A stretch of 64,000 nucleotides of DNA, taken from contig OZ251535.1 of assembly GCA_965243165.1 (NCBI GenBank), forward strand, positions 1 through 64,000. Reading direction: 5' to 3'. Origin of the DNA: CATQHD01 sp965243165 (GTDB lineage: Bacteria > Actinomycetota > Acidimicrobiia > Spongiisociales > Spongiisociaceae). Below the pieces are notes generated by a model. The model ran no database searches. It had not been told where the DNA came from and saw only the letters and a program-made list of their open reading frames with translations. Positions 23,312 to 31,632 of this stretch are shown here, piece after piece; position 1 is the first letter of the stretch, and the number at the start of each line of letters is the position of its first letter. A program made the position numbers and the translations under genes.

Positions 23312-24760
23312 TCAGCTGCCGGCCCGTTCCCGGATGAGGCGGGCCGCCAGCTTGGGGGCGGCCTTGCCGCGGGTAGAACGCATCACCTGGCCGACGAAGA
23401 ATCCGATCAGCTTCTGCTCGCCTTTGCCGAGGCGGGCGGCCTCCTCCGGGTGGGCGGCGAAAGCCTCGGCCACCGCCTCCTCCAAGGCGCTGGCGTCCGA
23501 TATCTGGAGCAGGTCGCGGGCGGACGCCACCTCGTCGGGGAGCCCCTCGCCGGCCATCACCCCCGCCAGCACCTCCTTGGCCGCCCCGGACGAAAGGGCG
23601 CCTTCTTGGATCATCGCCAACAGCCGGGCCAGGTCCGAACCGGCCAGAGGCGACCCCTCCAGGGAAGGCGTCTTGGAACGCCGGAGGGCGGCCACCACCT
23701 CGCCCGACGCCCAGTTGGCGGCTTGCTGCGGCGGCGCCCCCGCCTCCGCCGCCTCCTCGAACAGACGGCGCAGGCTGCCGTCCGCTCCGGCTAGGGCGGC
23801 GGCCGGGGCCGGATCGACCCCCATCCCCTCATACCGGGAACGCCGCTGGGCGGGCAGCTCCGGAAGCAGAGCGGCCATCTCCTCCTCCCAGGAGCGGTCC
23901 AGCTCCATCGGCACCAGGTCGGGGTCGGGGAAGTAGCGGTAGTCCGAGCTTCCTTCTTTGGTCCTCCCACCCCTGGTTACGCCCGCCTCCTCGTCCCAGT
24001 GGCGGGTCTCCATCACCACGCCCTCTCCGGCGGACAGGCGGGCCGTCTGCCGCTCGATCTCGAAGGAAATTGCGCGCTCCAAGGAGCGGAAGGAGTTCAT
24101 GTTCTTGATTTCGACCTTGGTCCCCAGGGGGGCGTCCGGCCCCGGACGCACCGACACGTTGGCGTCGAAGCGGATGGATCCCTCCTCCAGCTTGGCGTCC
24201 GAAACGCCGAGCGCCTCCACCAGCAGCCTCAGTTCCTGGGCGTAGGCCCGGGCCTGGGCGGCGGAACGGATGTCGGGCCGGGTAACGATCTCGACCAGAG
24301 GCACCCCCGAACGGTTGAAGTCGAGCAGGGAGTACTCGGCGCCGCTGATCCGCCCGCCCCCCCCTATGTGGGTGCTCTTTCCGGTGTCCTCCTCTTGGTG
24401 GACGCGTTCGATGCCAACCCTCACCGGGCTGCTTCCCCCCGCGTCGAGGTGTCCGTCCACGCACACCGGCAGGTCGAACTGGGAAATCTGGTAGTTCTTG
24501 GGGAGGTCGGCGTAGAAGTAGTTCTTGCGGTGGAAGACCGAGCGGCGGGTAACCGAACAGTCGAGGGCCAAGCCGATGCGGATGATGCGGTCGATGGCCT
24601 CCCGGTTGGGCACCGGCAGCGCCCCCGGCAGCCCCAGGCAGACCGGACAGACGTTGGTGTTCGGCGGGGCGTCGAAGCGGGCGGGGCACCCGCAGAACAT
24701 CTTCGAGCGGGTAGAGAGCTCGACGTGGGTCTCCAGGCCGATCACCGCCTCCCAGCTCAC
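23312..24760 (-). CDS. gatB: Asp-tRNA(Asn)/Glu-tRNA(Gln) amidotransferase subunit B
   Basis: 482 residues. Binds the misacylated tRNA and activates its carboxyl group in the GatCAB complex. Family segments: EAVIGLETHVELSTRSKMFC, PNTNVCPVCLGLPGALPV with the zinc cysteines, HRKNYFYADLPKNYQISQ, KLEEGSIRFDANVS, KVEIKNMNSF and SSDYRYFPDPDL. The YqeY-like tail with GKGEQKLIGFFVGQVM is complete. GTG at 24760 overlaps the gatA stop (GTGA). It is the last of gatC-gatA-gatB. Confidence 0.94.
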   Translation of the reverse strand: MSWEAVIGLETHVELSTRSKMFCGCPARFDAPPNTNVCPVCLGLPGALPVPNREAIDRIIRIGLALDCSVTRRSVFHRKNYFYADLPKNYQISQFDLPVCVDGHLDAGGSSPVRVGIERVHQEEDTGKSTHIGGGGRISGAEYSLLDFNRSGVPLVEIVTRPDIRSAAQARAYAQELRLLVEALGVSDAKLEEGSIRFDANVSVRPGPDAPLGTKVEIKNMNSFRSLERAISFEIERQTARLSAGEGVVMETRHWDEEAGVTRGGRTKEGSSDYRYFPDPDLVPMELDRSWEEEMAALLPELPAQRRSRYEGMGVDPAPAAALAGADGSLRRLFEEAAEAGAPPQQAANWASGEVVAALRRSKTPSLEGSPLAGSDLARLLAMIQEGALSSGAAKEVLAGVMAGEGLPDEVASARDLLQISDASALEEAVAEAFAAHPEEAARLGKGEQKLIGFFVGQVMRSTRGKAAPKLAARLIRERAGS

Positions 24761-26244
24761 CGCACCCCTCCCCGCAGGCCGAAGCCGGGGTCGCAGGGCG
24801 CCCTGGTGTCGAAGCCGGCCAGGGCCTCCACCGCCTCGGCCGCCTGGAACATGACCGCCTCCCCCAAGGCGGGCGCCATCACCTGGAATCCGACCGGAAG
24901 GCCCCGGCGGTCCAGGCCGATCGGAACGCTGACCGCCGGATGCCCGGCCAGGTTGGAGGGGATCGTGAACACGTCGCTCACATACATGGCGAGGGGGTCT
25001 TCGGTCCTCTCCCCCAGCGGGAAGGCGGTGGTGGGGCTGGTGGGCGACACCAGCACGTCGCACTGCTCGTAGGCGCGGGCGAAGTCCCGCCGCACCAGGG
25101 TGCGCACCTTCTGGGCTTGGCCGTAGAAAGCCTCGTGGTAGCCGGCCGACAGGGCGAAGGCGCCCGTCAGCACCCGGCGGATGACCTCCGGCCCGAACCC
25201 CTCGGCCCGGGTGCGGGACATCATCTCCTCGGTGGTGGCCCCGTTCACCCGCAGCCCGTAGCGCACTCCGTCGAACCGGGCCAGGTTGGCCGAGCACTCG
25301 GCGGGGGCGATCAGGTAGTAGGCGGAGAGGGAGTGAGGGGCGGCGGGGAGGGTCACTTCCATCACCCGGGCGCCGGCCGCCTCCATCGCCGCCGCCGTCT
25401 TGCGGAAGGAGGCGTCCACGTCGGGCTCCACCGCTTCGCCGCCCCCGAGGTCGGTCACCACCCCCACCCGCAGCCCTTCGAGGCCGCGGCCCAACCGCTC
25501 GTCCGACCTGGGGAGGGCGCCCGGATAAGAGGTGGCGTCCAAGGGATCATGGCCGTTCACCGCATCGAGCAGTACGGCGGCGTCCTCCACGGTGTGGGTC
25601 AGGGGGCCGATCTGGTCGAGGGAGGAAGCGAAAGCGATCAGGCCGGAGCGGCTGACCGCCCCGTAGGTGGGTTTGACCCCCACCAGACCGCACAGGGAGG
25701 CGGGCTGGCGGATCGACCCTCCGGTGTCAGAACCCAGCGCTCCAAGGGCGGTGGAGGAGGCCACCGCCGCCGCGCTGCCGCCCGACGAACCGCCCGGCAC
25801 CCGGTCGGTGTTCCAGGGGTTGCGGGTGGGGCCGAAGGCCGAGTTCTCGGTGGACGACCCCATGGCGAACTCGTCGAGGTTGGTCTTGCCGGTGATCAAA
25901 GCCCCCGACCGGCGCAGGCGGACCACGGCGGCGGCGTCGTAGGGGGGGCGGTAGCCGGCCAGTATCTTGGAACCGGCGGTGGTCTCCATGCCTCGGGTCG
26001 CCATGTTGTCCTTGAGGGCGATGGGAATGCCGTGGAGGGGCCCCGAGTCGTTGCCGTCCGCCAAGGACCGGTCGGCTTCGGCCGCCGCCCGCAGCAGCCC
26101 CTCGTGGTCGAGGGTCAGGTAGGCGTGGACCTGGGCTTCGACCATGGAAGCCCGCTTCAGCACCTGCTCGGCCAGCCCGACCGCGGTAACGGCGCCGCTG
26201 CGGAGGGCCCGGGCGGCGCCCATGATGGTGAACGGCGCCGTCAA
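24757..26244 (-). CDS. gatA: Asp-tRNA(Asn)/Glu-tRNA(Gln) amidotransferase subunit A
   Basis: 495 residues from TTG at 26244, which overlaps the gatC stop (TTGA); ATG at 26223 would give 488 and cannot be excluded. Amidase-signature enzyme that releases ammonia from glutamine. The Ser-cisSer-Lys triad is readable: the lysine in HGIPIALKDN, the cis-serine and nucleophile in GGSSGGSAAAVA and GSDTGGSIRQPAS. The tail SNLAGHPAVSVPIG is typical. It is coupled to both neighbours by four-base overlaps. Confidence 0.93.
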   Translation of the reverse strand: MTAPFTIMGAARALRSGAVTAVGLAEQVLKRASMVEAQVHAYLTLDHEGLLRAAAEADRSLADGNDSGPLHGIPIALKDNMATRGMETTAGSKILAGYRPPYDAAAVVRLRRSGALITGKTNLDEFAMGSSTENSAFGPTRNPWNTDRVPGGSSGGSAAAVASSTALGALGSDTGGSIRQPASLCGLVGVKPTYGAVSRSGLIAFASSLDQIGPLTHTVEDAAVLLDAVNGHDPLDATSYPGALPRSDERLGRGLEGLRVGVVTDLGGGEAVEPDVDASFRKTAAAMEAAGARVMEVTLPAAPHSLSAYYLIAPAECSANLARFDGVRYGLRVNGATTEEMMSRTRAEGFGPEVIRRVLTGAFALSAGYHEAFYGQAQKVRTLVRRDFARAYEQCDVLVSPTSPTTAFPLGERTEDPLAMYVSDVFTIPSNLAGHPAVSVPIGLDRRGLPVGFQVMAPALGEAVMFQAAEAVEALAGFDTRAPCDPGFGLRGGVR

Positions 26245-26537
26245 CCCTCCTCCAGGGCGGGGGGCACCTTGAAGAAGCCCCCTTCCGTCTCGGGGGCCTG
26301 AGCCAACACCTCGCCCCGGTCCAGGACCGTCTCTGGAGTTACCCGGTCCTCTCGGAAACGGTTGGTCATGGGGAACGGATGGGAGGTGGGTTCCACCCCC
26401 TCGGTGTCGAGGGCCTGGATCCGGGCCGCATGCTCGAGTATCTCCCGGCATTGGCGTCCGTAGACCTCGAGCTCCTCCTCGGACAGGCTCAGGCGCGCCA
26501 AACGCGCCGTGTGGGCGATGTCGATGTCAACAGGCAC
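26241..26537 (-). CDS. gatC: Asp-tRNA(Asn)/Glu-tRNA(Gln) amidotransferase subunit C
   Basis: 98 residues, usual length for the GatC stabilising subunit that wraps around GatA. The N-terminal HTARLARLSLSEEELEVYGRQ and the later DTEGVEPTSHPFPMTNRFRED are family-typical, as is the final GGFFKVPPALEEG. ATG at 26537 begins the gatCAB operon. It lies 11 bp downstream of an antitoxin-like gene on the same strand. Confidence 0.92.
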   Translation of the reverse strand: MPVDIDIAHTARLARLSLSEEELEVYGRQCREILEHAARIQALDTEGVEPTSHPFPMTNRFREDRVTPETVLDRGEVLAQAPETEGGFFKVPPALEEG

Positions 26538-26548
26538 AGCGGCTGATA

Positions 26549-27115
26549 TTAGGAAGACGACAAACGGTCAACACCGGCCCAGCTTTTCAGCCCGCTCGAT
26601 CGCCCACCGATCATGCGGTCTTTGTCCGATGCGGTATCACTGCCCCCCGACGAGCCAAGATCGAAGACGATAGACGGATCCGTATACCTAGGCGTCCGGG
26701 CCAGGTCCTGGTCTACCAACCGCCGCAGGTATTCGGCCAACGAAATACCGAGGTCGGCGGCGCGCGCCAGAACCCGTGCGTATCCCTCAGCATCTTCGCT
26801 AAACACTTGAGACAAAAGAAGATCATGCTGGGCGGCGAGACCTTTTGTCTGCTGTTGAAGAACTTCGCCTTTTTCCTCAATCAGGATCTCCAATTCAGAA
26901 CGATAGAACAACCACAGATCTCTTAGGTTCGCTTCCATCAGCTCATCGGCTTGTCCAGCCGCATAATAATCTTCAATGGTCATTAGGTCCTCACGAATAG
27001 CGTGGGGTTTGACCTCCTTCCAGATTTTCTCCAGAGTTAGATAGGCGGTTGTCATCCAGGGCCTCCATTGCTCCTCGTGGACTCGCGGATGGGAAGTGCG
27101 CTGCAACCCGATCAT
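26549..27115 (-). CDS. Hypothetical protein with antitoxin-like C-terminal half
   Basis: 188 residues. Residues 20-100 are helical with acidic and tryptophan-rich segments that I cannot assign. From about 105, EGYARVLARAADLGISLAEYLRRLVDQDLA looks like the ribbon-helix-helix of VapB-type antitoxins, and the following DPSIVFDLGSSGGSD with ASDKDRMIGG resembles the toxin-binding tail of actinobacterial VapB proteins. No toxin gene is adjacent, so it is an orphan or a fusion. The start is uncertain: ATG at 27115 or the later in-frame ATG of MTTAYLTLEKIW near 27055. AT content is higher than in gatC next to it. Confidence 0.55.
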   Translation of the reverse strand: MIGLQRTSHPRVHEEQWRPWMTTAYLTLEKIWKEVKPHAIREDLMTIEDYYAAGQADELMEANLRDLWLFYRSELEILIEEKGEVLQQQTKGLAAQHDLLLSQVFSEDAEGYARVLARAADLGISLAEYLRRLVDQDLARTPRYTDPSIVFDLGSSGGSDTASDKDRMIGGRSSGLKSWAGVDRLSSS

Positions 27116-27137
27116 ACCCCACCTTCGGCCGGCGCGC

Positions 27138-27584
27138 TCATCTGAGGGCGGCGGCCAGGGCTTCGGGGTCGTCGGCGCCGACCAGGAAGCGTCTGCCGTT
27201 CGAGAGGGTGAGCATGACCGTTCTGTAACCCCAGACGCTCCACAGCCATCCCTTGGGGGTCAGGCGGATGCCCACCCCGTACCACCAGGGAACTCGGAAC
27301 GGCTCGGCGGAGACGATCTCCGACCGGGAGATCCGCCTGCGGGGCCAGCCCAAGCTGTACTCCACCGTCAAGTCGGAAGGGGTCACCGACACGGTGAGCC
27401 GCCGCGCCCCCAAGAAAACGACCGTCATCACCGCCGCCAACGGCGCCAGCGCCGGGAGCATCTCCCCCAGCGACCTGAAGGCGAACCCCACCGCGGCTAT
27501 GACGGCCAGCGGCCCGTACAGAATCAGCGCCATCCACCCGGGCGGAGCGGGCTGGGAACGGCGGTAGAGGAAGTCGCCTTCCAT
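27138..27584 (-). CDS. PH-domain-like membrane protein
   Basis: 148 residues with two hydrophobic helices (about 18-36 and 44-60) followed by a soluble beta-rich part: RRLTVSVTPSDLTVEYSLGWPRRRI, then SRSEIVSAEPFRVPWWYG and VMLTLSNGRRFLVGADDPEALAAAL. This matches the small actinobacterial PH-like (YdbS/DUF3093-like) membrane proteins whose role is poorly known. ATG at 27584 is 11 bp after dapE on the same strand. Codon use is core-like. Confidence 0.65.
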   Translation of the reverse strand: MEGDFLYRRSQPAPPGWMALILYGPLAVIAAVGFAFRSLGEMLPALAPLAAVMTVVFLGARRLTVSVTPSDLTVEYSLGWPRRRISRSEIVSAEPFRVPWWYGVGIRLTPKGWLWSVWGYRTVMLTLSNGRRFLVGADDPEALAAALR

Positions 27585-27595
27585 GTTCTCCGTCT

Positions 27596-28648
27596 TCAGC
27601 CCTCGGTCAGGAACCGGCGCAACGCCTCGCGGGCAACCTCGAGGTTGGCGGCCGGGACGCTCTCATCGGCCTGGTGGGCCTGGGCGGTCTCGCCCGGGCC
27701 GTAGTTCACCGCCGGGATGCCGCGGGCGGCCAGGCGGGCTACGTCGGTCCAGGCCTGCTTGGGGGTGACCGGGGCCTTCGAGATCCGCATCAGCCGCTCC
27801 AGGAACGGGTTGCCTTCGGGGACCGGCGCTCCGTCGACGACTTCTTTTATCTCCACCGAGTCGGCGCCCTCGGTGATCTCGGCCAGCCGGGCCAGGGCAG
27901 CGGCGCGGCTTCGATGGGGGGCGAACCGGTAGTTGAGATTCAGCTCGAAGGAAGCCGGGATGACGTTGTTGGCCACCCCACCCCCGGCTCTGGTCACCGA
28001 GAACACCTCGTAGAAGGTCAGGCCGCCCACCTCATGGGGGTCGGGGCCCCGTCCGTGGAGGCCGGCCAGCCAGGCGCCCGCCTTGGTCACCGCGTTCTCC
28101 CCCAGCCAGGGGCGGGCGCTGTGGGCCGCCTTGCCCTCGAAGCGGACGGCGGCGTTGACCACCCCCTGGCAGCCCAGCTGCAGCTCCAGGTCGGTCGGCT
28201 CCATGACCACCGCGAAGCAGGCCTCGGCCAACCAGGGGAACTCCTCCAAGACCGGCCCCAGCCCGTTCTGCTCGAAGGACCCTTCTTCGGCGTCGTAGAA
28301 GACGCCCACCGCGTCGTACGGGCCGCTGCGGACCGCCGGGTCCTCGAGCAGATGGATCATCACCGCCGCCCCGGATTTCATGTCCGAGGCGCCCAAACCC
28401 CGCAGCCGCCCCCCTTCCATCCGGGCCGGACCCTGGCCTTGGGCGGGGACCGTGTCGATGTGGCCCACCAGCAGCACCAAGGGGCGGCCGGTGCGCGGCC
28501 CCGCCACCAGGCTGTTGCCGACTCGACGGATCTCCCCGCCCGGATAGGCGCCGCCGAGCCGCCCGGCCAACGCCTCGCAGAGCGGGCCTTCCCCGCCGGT
28601 GACCGAGGGGATGTCGACCAACCAGACCAACGTGTCCAACAGGCTCAC
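27596..28648 (-). CDS. dapE: Succinyl-diaminopimelate desuccinylase
   Basis: 350 residues, M20-family metallopeptidase of the lysine/diaminopimelate pathway. VGHIDTVPAQG holds the first zinc histidine and the nearby aspartate, GLGASDMKSGAAVM the bridging aspartate, FYDAEEGSFEQNG the catalytic glutamates, and AVNYGPGETAQAHQADESV the last histidine. GTG at 28648 overlaps the dapD stop (GTGA). It completes dapC-dapD-dapE, the succinylase branch that supplies diaminopimelate for cell wall and lysine. Confidence 0.92.
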   Translation of the reverse strand: MSLLDTLVWLVDIPSVTGGEGPLCEALAGRLGGAYPGGEIRRVGNSLVAGPRTGRPLVLLVGHIDTVPAQGQGPARMEGGRLRGLGASDMKSGAAVMIHLLEDPAVRSGPYDAVGVFYDAEEGSFEQNGLGPVLEEFPWLAEACFAVVMEPTDLELQLGCQGVVNAAVRFEGKAAHSARPWLGENAVTKAGAWLAGLHGRGPDPHEVGGLTFYEVFSVTRAGGGVANNVIPASFELNLNYRFAPHRSRAAALARLAEITEGADSVEIKEVVDGAPVPEGNPFLERLMRISKAPVTPKQAWTDVARLAARGIPAVNYGPGETAQAHQADESVPAANLEVAREALRRFLTEG

Positions 28649-29451
28649 ACCGAAACCTCGAAGGTGCGCAGCGCCTCGTTGAGGGAGGTGCGGTCGTCGG
28701 TGCGGGCCGACCGCCGGCCGATGATGTAGGCGCAGGCCAGCTGGGCCTCCCCGCCGGGGAACTGCCGGGGGCGGGTGCCGGGCACCACCACCGACCGGGC
28801 CGGCACCCGGCCTCGGTGCTCGATGCGCTCCTCCCCGGTGAGGTCGATGATCGGCGTGGAGGCGGTGATGGTCACGTTGGCGGCCAGCACCGCCCCTTCT
28901 TCGATCAGCGCCCCTTCGGTGACGATGCAGCGGCTTCCCACGAAGGCGCCGTCCTCCACGATCACCGGACGGGCGTTGGGGGGTTCGAGCACCCCTCCGA
29001 TCCCGACTCCGCCCGACAGATGCACCCCCGCCCCGATCTGGGCGCAGGAACCGACCGTGGCCCAGGTGTCCACCATCGTCCCGGCCCCTACGTAGGCGCC
29101 GATGTTGACGTAGCCGGGCATGACTATCACCCCCGGCTCGCAGAACGCCCCGTACCGGACGGCGCCGGGCGGCACCACCCGCACCCCCGCCGCTTCCAGG
29201 TTCCGCTTGGGGGGTATCTTGTCGTAGAAGGAAAGCGGCCCCGCCTCCGTCGCCTCCATCTCGGCCAGCCCGAAGTAGAGCAGGATGGCCTGCTTGATCC
29301 ACTCGTTCACCGCCCAGGCGCCGTCCCTCTTCTCGGCCACCCGGATCTCCCCGGAGTCCAACCGGGCGACCGCGGAAAGCACCGCTTCCTTGGCGCCGCC
29401 CAGCTTGCTCCGGTCCTGGTAGGCCGCTTCGATCAGAAGCCGTTCAGACAC
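28645..29451 (-). CDS. dapD: Tetrahydrodipicolinate N-succinyltransferase
   Basis: 268 residues. Left-handed beta-helix acyltransferase: hexapeptide repeats run from PGVIVMPGYVNIGAYVGAGTMVDTWATVG through GAGVHLSGGVGIGGVLEP to GALIEEGAVLAANVTI. The helical N-terminal part with EKRDGAWAVNEWIKQAILLYF is family-typical. The start is GTG at 29451, inside the end of dapC (19-bp overlap), preceded 5 bases upstream by a complete GGAGGTGATC ribosome-binding site. The strong site inside dapC explains how an overlapping GTG start is used. Confidence 0.93.
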   Translation of the reverse strand: MSERLLIEAAYQDRSKLGGAKEAVLSAVARLDSGEIRVAEKRDGAWAVNEWIKQAILLYFGLAEMEATEAGPLSFYDKIPPKRNLEAAGVRVVPPGAVRYGAFCEPGVIVMPGYVNIGAYVGAGTMVDTWATVGSCAQIGAGVHLSGGVGIGGVLEPPNARPVIVEDGAFVGSRCIVTEGALIEEGAVLAANVTITASTPIIDLTGEERIEHRGRVPARSVVVPGTRPRQFPGGEAQLACAYIIGRRSARTDDRTSLNEALRTFEVSV

Positions 29452-30572
29452 TTTTTGATCACCTCCACCGCCTGCCCGCACTCTTCGAGGGAGGGCACGA
29501 GGGCCAAACGGATATAGCCTTTTCCTCCGGCGCCGAAGACCCGGCCGGGGGTAACCGCCACCCCCGCCTCCAACAGCCGCTCCGCCGCCGCCGCGTCGTC
29601 GGGCGCCTCCACCCACATGTAGAGGCCCGCCTCGGAGGCGGCCACCGGCCAGCCCAGCTCGGCGAACCCCCGCCGCATCACCCGCCGCTTGCGGCGGATC
29701 GAGTCCCGCATCATGGCCGCATGCCGGTCGTCGCCCCACGCCGCCGCCGCCGCCGTCTGGATGAACTCCGGCGACGAGGTTCCGGTGCAGGAACGGAGCT
29801 TCCGCAGGGCGGCGACGGCGCGCCGGTCTCCCACCACCGCCCCGCTGCGGTATCCGGTCATCCCGCTCCGCTTGGAAAGGCTCATGTAGACCAGCACCCC
29901 CTCGGTTCCGCCTACTTCCAGCAGCGAAACGGGAGGTTCCTTCTCGTAGATGTCGGAGTAGCACTCGTCGGAGCACAGCAGCACGTCTTCGGCGGCGGCC
30001 CTCTCTCTGATGCGGATCAGCTCGCGGCGGGGGATCACCGAGCCGGTCGGGTTGTGCGGGCTGCAGAGCCACAGCAGCCGGGCGCGGCGCCACACCTCGT
30101 CGGAGGGGTCGGAAGCCCGGAAGACGAAGTCATCCCGCAACGGGACGGGCAAAGGGACCGCCCCGGCGAAAAGGGCGCCCCGCTCGTAGACCGGGTATCC
30201 GGGGACCTGCCACGCCGCTCCGTCGCCGGCGGCCCGGTCGATGAAGGCCAGCGGGGTGGAGAAGATTGCTTCCTTGGCGCCGGAGACCGGCGTCACCTCG
30301 GCGTCGGGGTCCACTTCCAGCCCGAAACGCCTCCTGACGTAACCGGCGACCGCCCGCCGGAGGGCGGCCAGCCCGGCCACGGTCGGGTATTGGGAGACGT
30401 CCGGCACGGCCTCCCGCAGCGTCTTCGGGATGTGCGGCGAGGTGGGTTCCCTGGCGTCCCCGATCGAGAAATCCAGCAGCCGCCGCCCCTCGTCCCGCAG
30501 CGCCCGCGCCTGGTCCTGAATGTGGGTGACCGGGTTGCGCCCCACGACTTCGAGAACCGGATTGACGCGCAT
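29433..30572 (-). CDS. dapC: Succinyldiaminopimelate transaminase
   Basis: 379 residues, class I/II PLP aminotransferase. The N-terminal NPVLEVVGRNPVTHIQ and DFSIGDAREPTSPHIP, SPHNPTGSVIPRREL, CSDECYSDIYE and VYMSLSKRSGMTGYRSG (PLP lysine) are all present. Its place directly before dapD and dapE supports the diaminopimelate role over a general aminotransferase. ATG at 30572 (MRVNPVLEV) begins at the family-typical residue. It heads the dapCDE run and is divergent from a small secreted-type protein gene. Confidence 0.88.
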   Translation of the reverse strand: MRVNPVLEVVGRNPVTHIQDQARALRDEGRRLLDFSIGDAREPTSPHIPKTLREAVPDVSQYPTVAGLAALRRAVAGYVRRRFGLEVDPDAEVTPVSGAKEAIFSTPLAFIDRAAGDGAAWQVPGYPVYERGALFAGAVPLPVPLRDDFVFRASDPSDEVWRRARLLWLCSPHNPTGSVIPRRELIRIRERAAAEDVLLCSDECYSDIYEKEPPVSLLEVGGTEGVLVYMSLSKRSGMTGYRSGAVVGDRRAVAALRKLRSCTGTSSPEFIQTAAAAAWGDDRHAAMMRDSIRRKRRVMRRGFAELGWPVAASEAGLYMWVEAPDDAAAAERLLEAGVAVTPGRVFGAGGKGYIRLALVPSLEECGQAVEVIKKCLNGF

Positions 30573-30686
30573 CCCCCGCAGGGTAGCCTTCGAGGGAGTG
30601 GGCGCCCGCGTTCGCGCGCCGTTCGAGCGGGGCGTCACCGTCCTCCACCGCCGCCGGGAGGCCATCATCCCCAGGAAGCAACTCCC

Positions 30687-31091
30687 ATGACCAAGTGGAA
30701 GTATCGGGCGCTGTTCATATCGCTGGGATTGGCGGGGGCGGCGGCGGTGGCGGCCGCCTTCCTGTACGGGTCGCCGGACGCGGGAAGGGAACCCCTCCCC
30801 CGGGCAATCGAACGGATCGATCCGGCGCCGGGCAGCCAGGTTCCGCTGCAGGCGCCCATCGAGGTGGACCTGCCGGTGGGTTACCGAGCCGAGATCTTCG
30901 TGGACGGGTTCCGGGCGCCCGATTCCGAGGTGCGGTACGTGGAGGGAACCGGCGTGCACTCATGGACGCCCGCCCGTTCGTCTGTGATCGCATGGGGGCC
31001 GGGGCCCCACACCGTTTCCGTGCGCTGGAGGAAGATAACGACCGGTCTGGCGGACGAAGGCGAATACAGCTGGAGCTTCCGAGTCTTCTGA
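30687..31091 (+). CDS. Membrane-anchored protein with an Ig-like domain, hypothetical
   Basis: 134 residues. A positively charged start (MTKWKYR) and a hydrophobic helix (about 7-26) make a signal anchor. The rest reads as one beta-sandwich: IDPAPGSQVPLQAPIEVDLP, then YRAEIFVDG and HTVSVRWRKI to a final YSWSFRVF. This resembles the small Ig-like domains on actinobacterial surface proteins. AGGAAG lies 10 bases before ATG. It stands alone, divergent from dapC. Function unknown. Confidence 0.65.
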   Translation: MTKWKYRALFISLGLAGAAAVAAAFLYGSPDAGREPLPRAIERIDPAPGSQVPLQAPIEVDLPVGYRAEIFVDGFRAPDSEVRYVEGTGVHSWTPARSSVIAWGPGPHTVSVRWRKITTGLADEGEYSWSFRVF

Positions 31092-31153
31092 GCGGAAGCC
31101 GGCTCGCGCCGAACCCCCCTCCTCCCTCGGGGCCGGCCATCCGGTCAGGGCTG

Positions 31154-31200
31154 GGTGTGATATTCGGGGAGGTTGTCCTGTTTGGGGGAAGGCGGCGTGT
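31154..31200 (+). repeat. Short dispersed intergenic repeat, copy 1
   Basis: About 45 bp starting GTGTGATATTCGGGG and continuing with AGGTTGTCCTGTTTGGGG. Related copies lie at 37753-37799 and 41571-41617. It lies just outside the larger dispersed element that begins at 31206. No function can be read from the sequence. Confidence 0.5.
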
Positions 31201-31205
31201 GCCCC

Positions 31206-31632
31206 TCCCTGTTCGAGCCGCATAAGCAGGCTCTTCTCTTACCAAGCCCGAGCCGAGCGGCTGGACGAGGCGTGCGCGGGAGGCCGTCATGAACACCGTT
31301 CCGAGTCTGACTTCCCGGATCTGGGCCGACTCTGGGTGAGGCTGGAGGATCGAAGCGGTCGAGAGCCGCCGAAAGTTCTCCGAACATACGTACCCCTATC
31401 CGGAAGCCCCGAATTTTGGTATACCTATTGGGCTGATGCACAAACACCGCCGCGAGTTCTGGAGAGGGCGGCGGTCAGAGACGGATCCCGTTCGGTCCGG
31501 CCCCTCCGGGCCGGGGGCGGCCTCGTGCGGCCCGGCGGATTTTCGTTCAAGGAGGCGGCGGCGGGGGATGGGCCCGGGGTCGCCGGCGGTGAGGGCCGAT
31601 TTTCGCGGACTCGAGGGCATTCTGGTTGGAAC
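31206..31632 (+). repeat. Dispersed stem-loop-rich element, copy 2
   Basis: About 427 bp, inverted relative to 11521-12025. The core from about 31385 to 31560 is almost identical between copies, including GGTATACCTATTGGGCTGAT, a CCGCC/GGCGG hairpin and the GGCCC-loop-GGGCC hairpin whose loop alone differs (CTCC here, CGTC in copy 1). Its far end runs into ligA and supplies that gene's last codons and stop. A structured RNA or a small non-autonomous mobile element are both possible. Confidence 0.65.

Noticed and set aside
24357..24364. Eight-base poly-C run
   Set aside because: Lies within gatB coding sequence and is not exceptional at this GC content.
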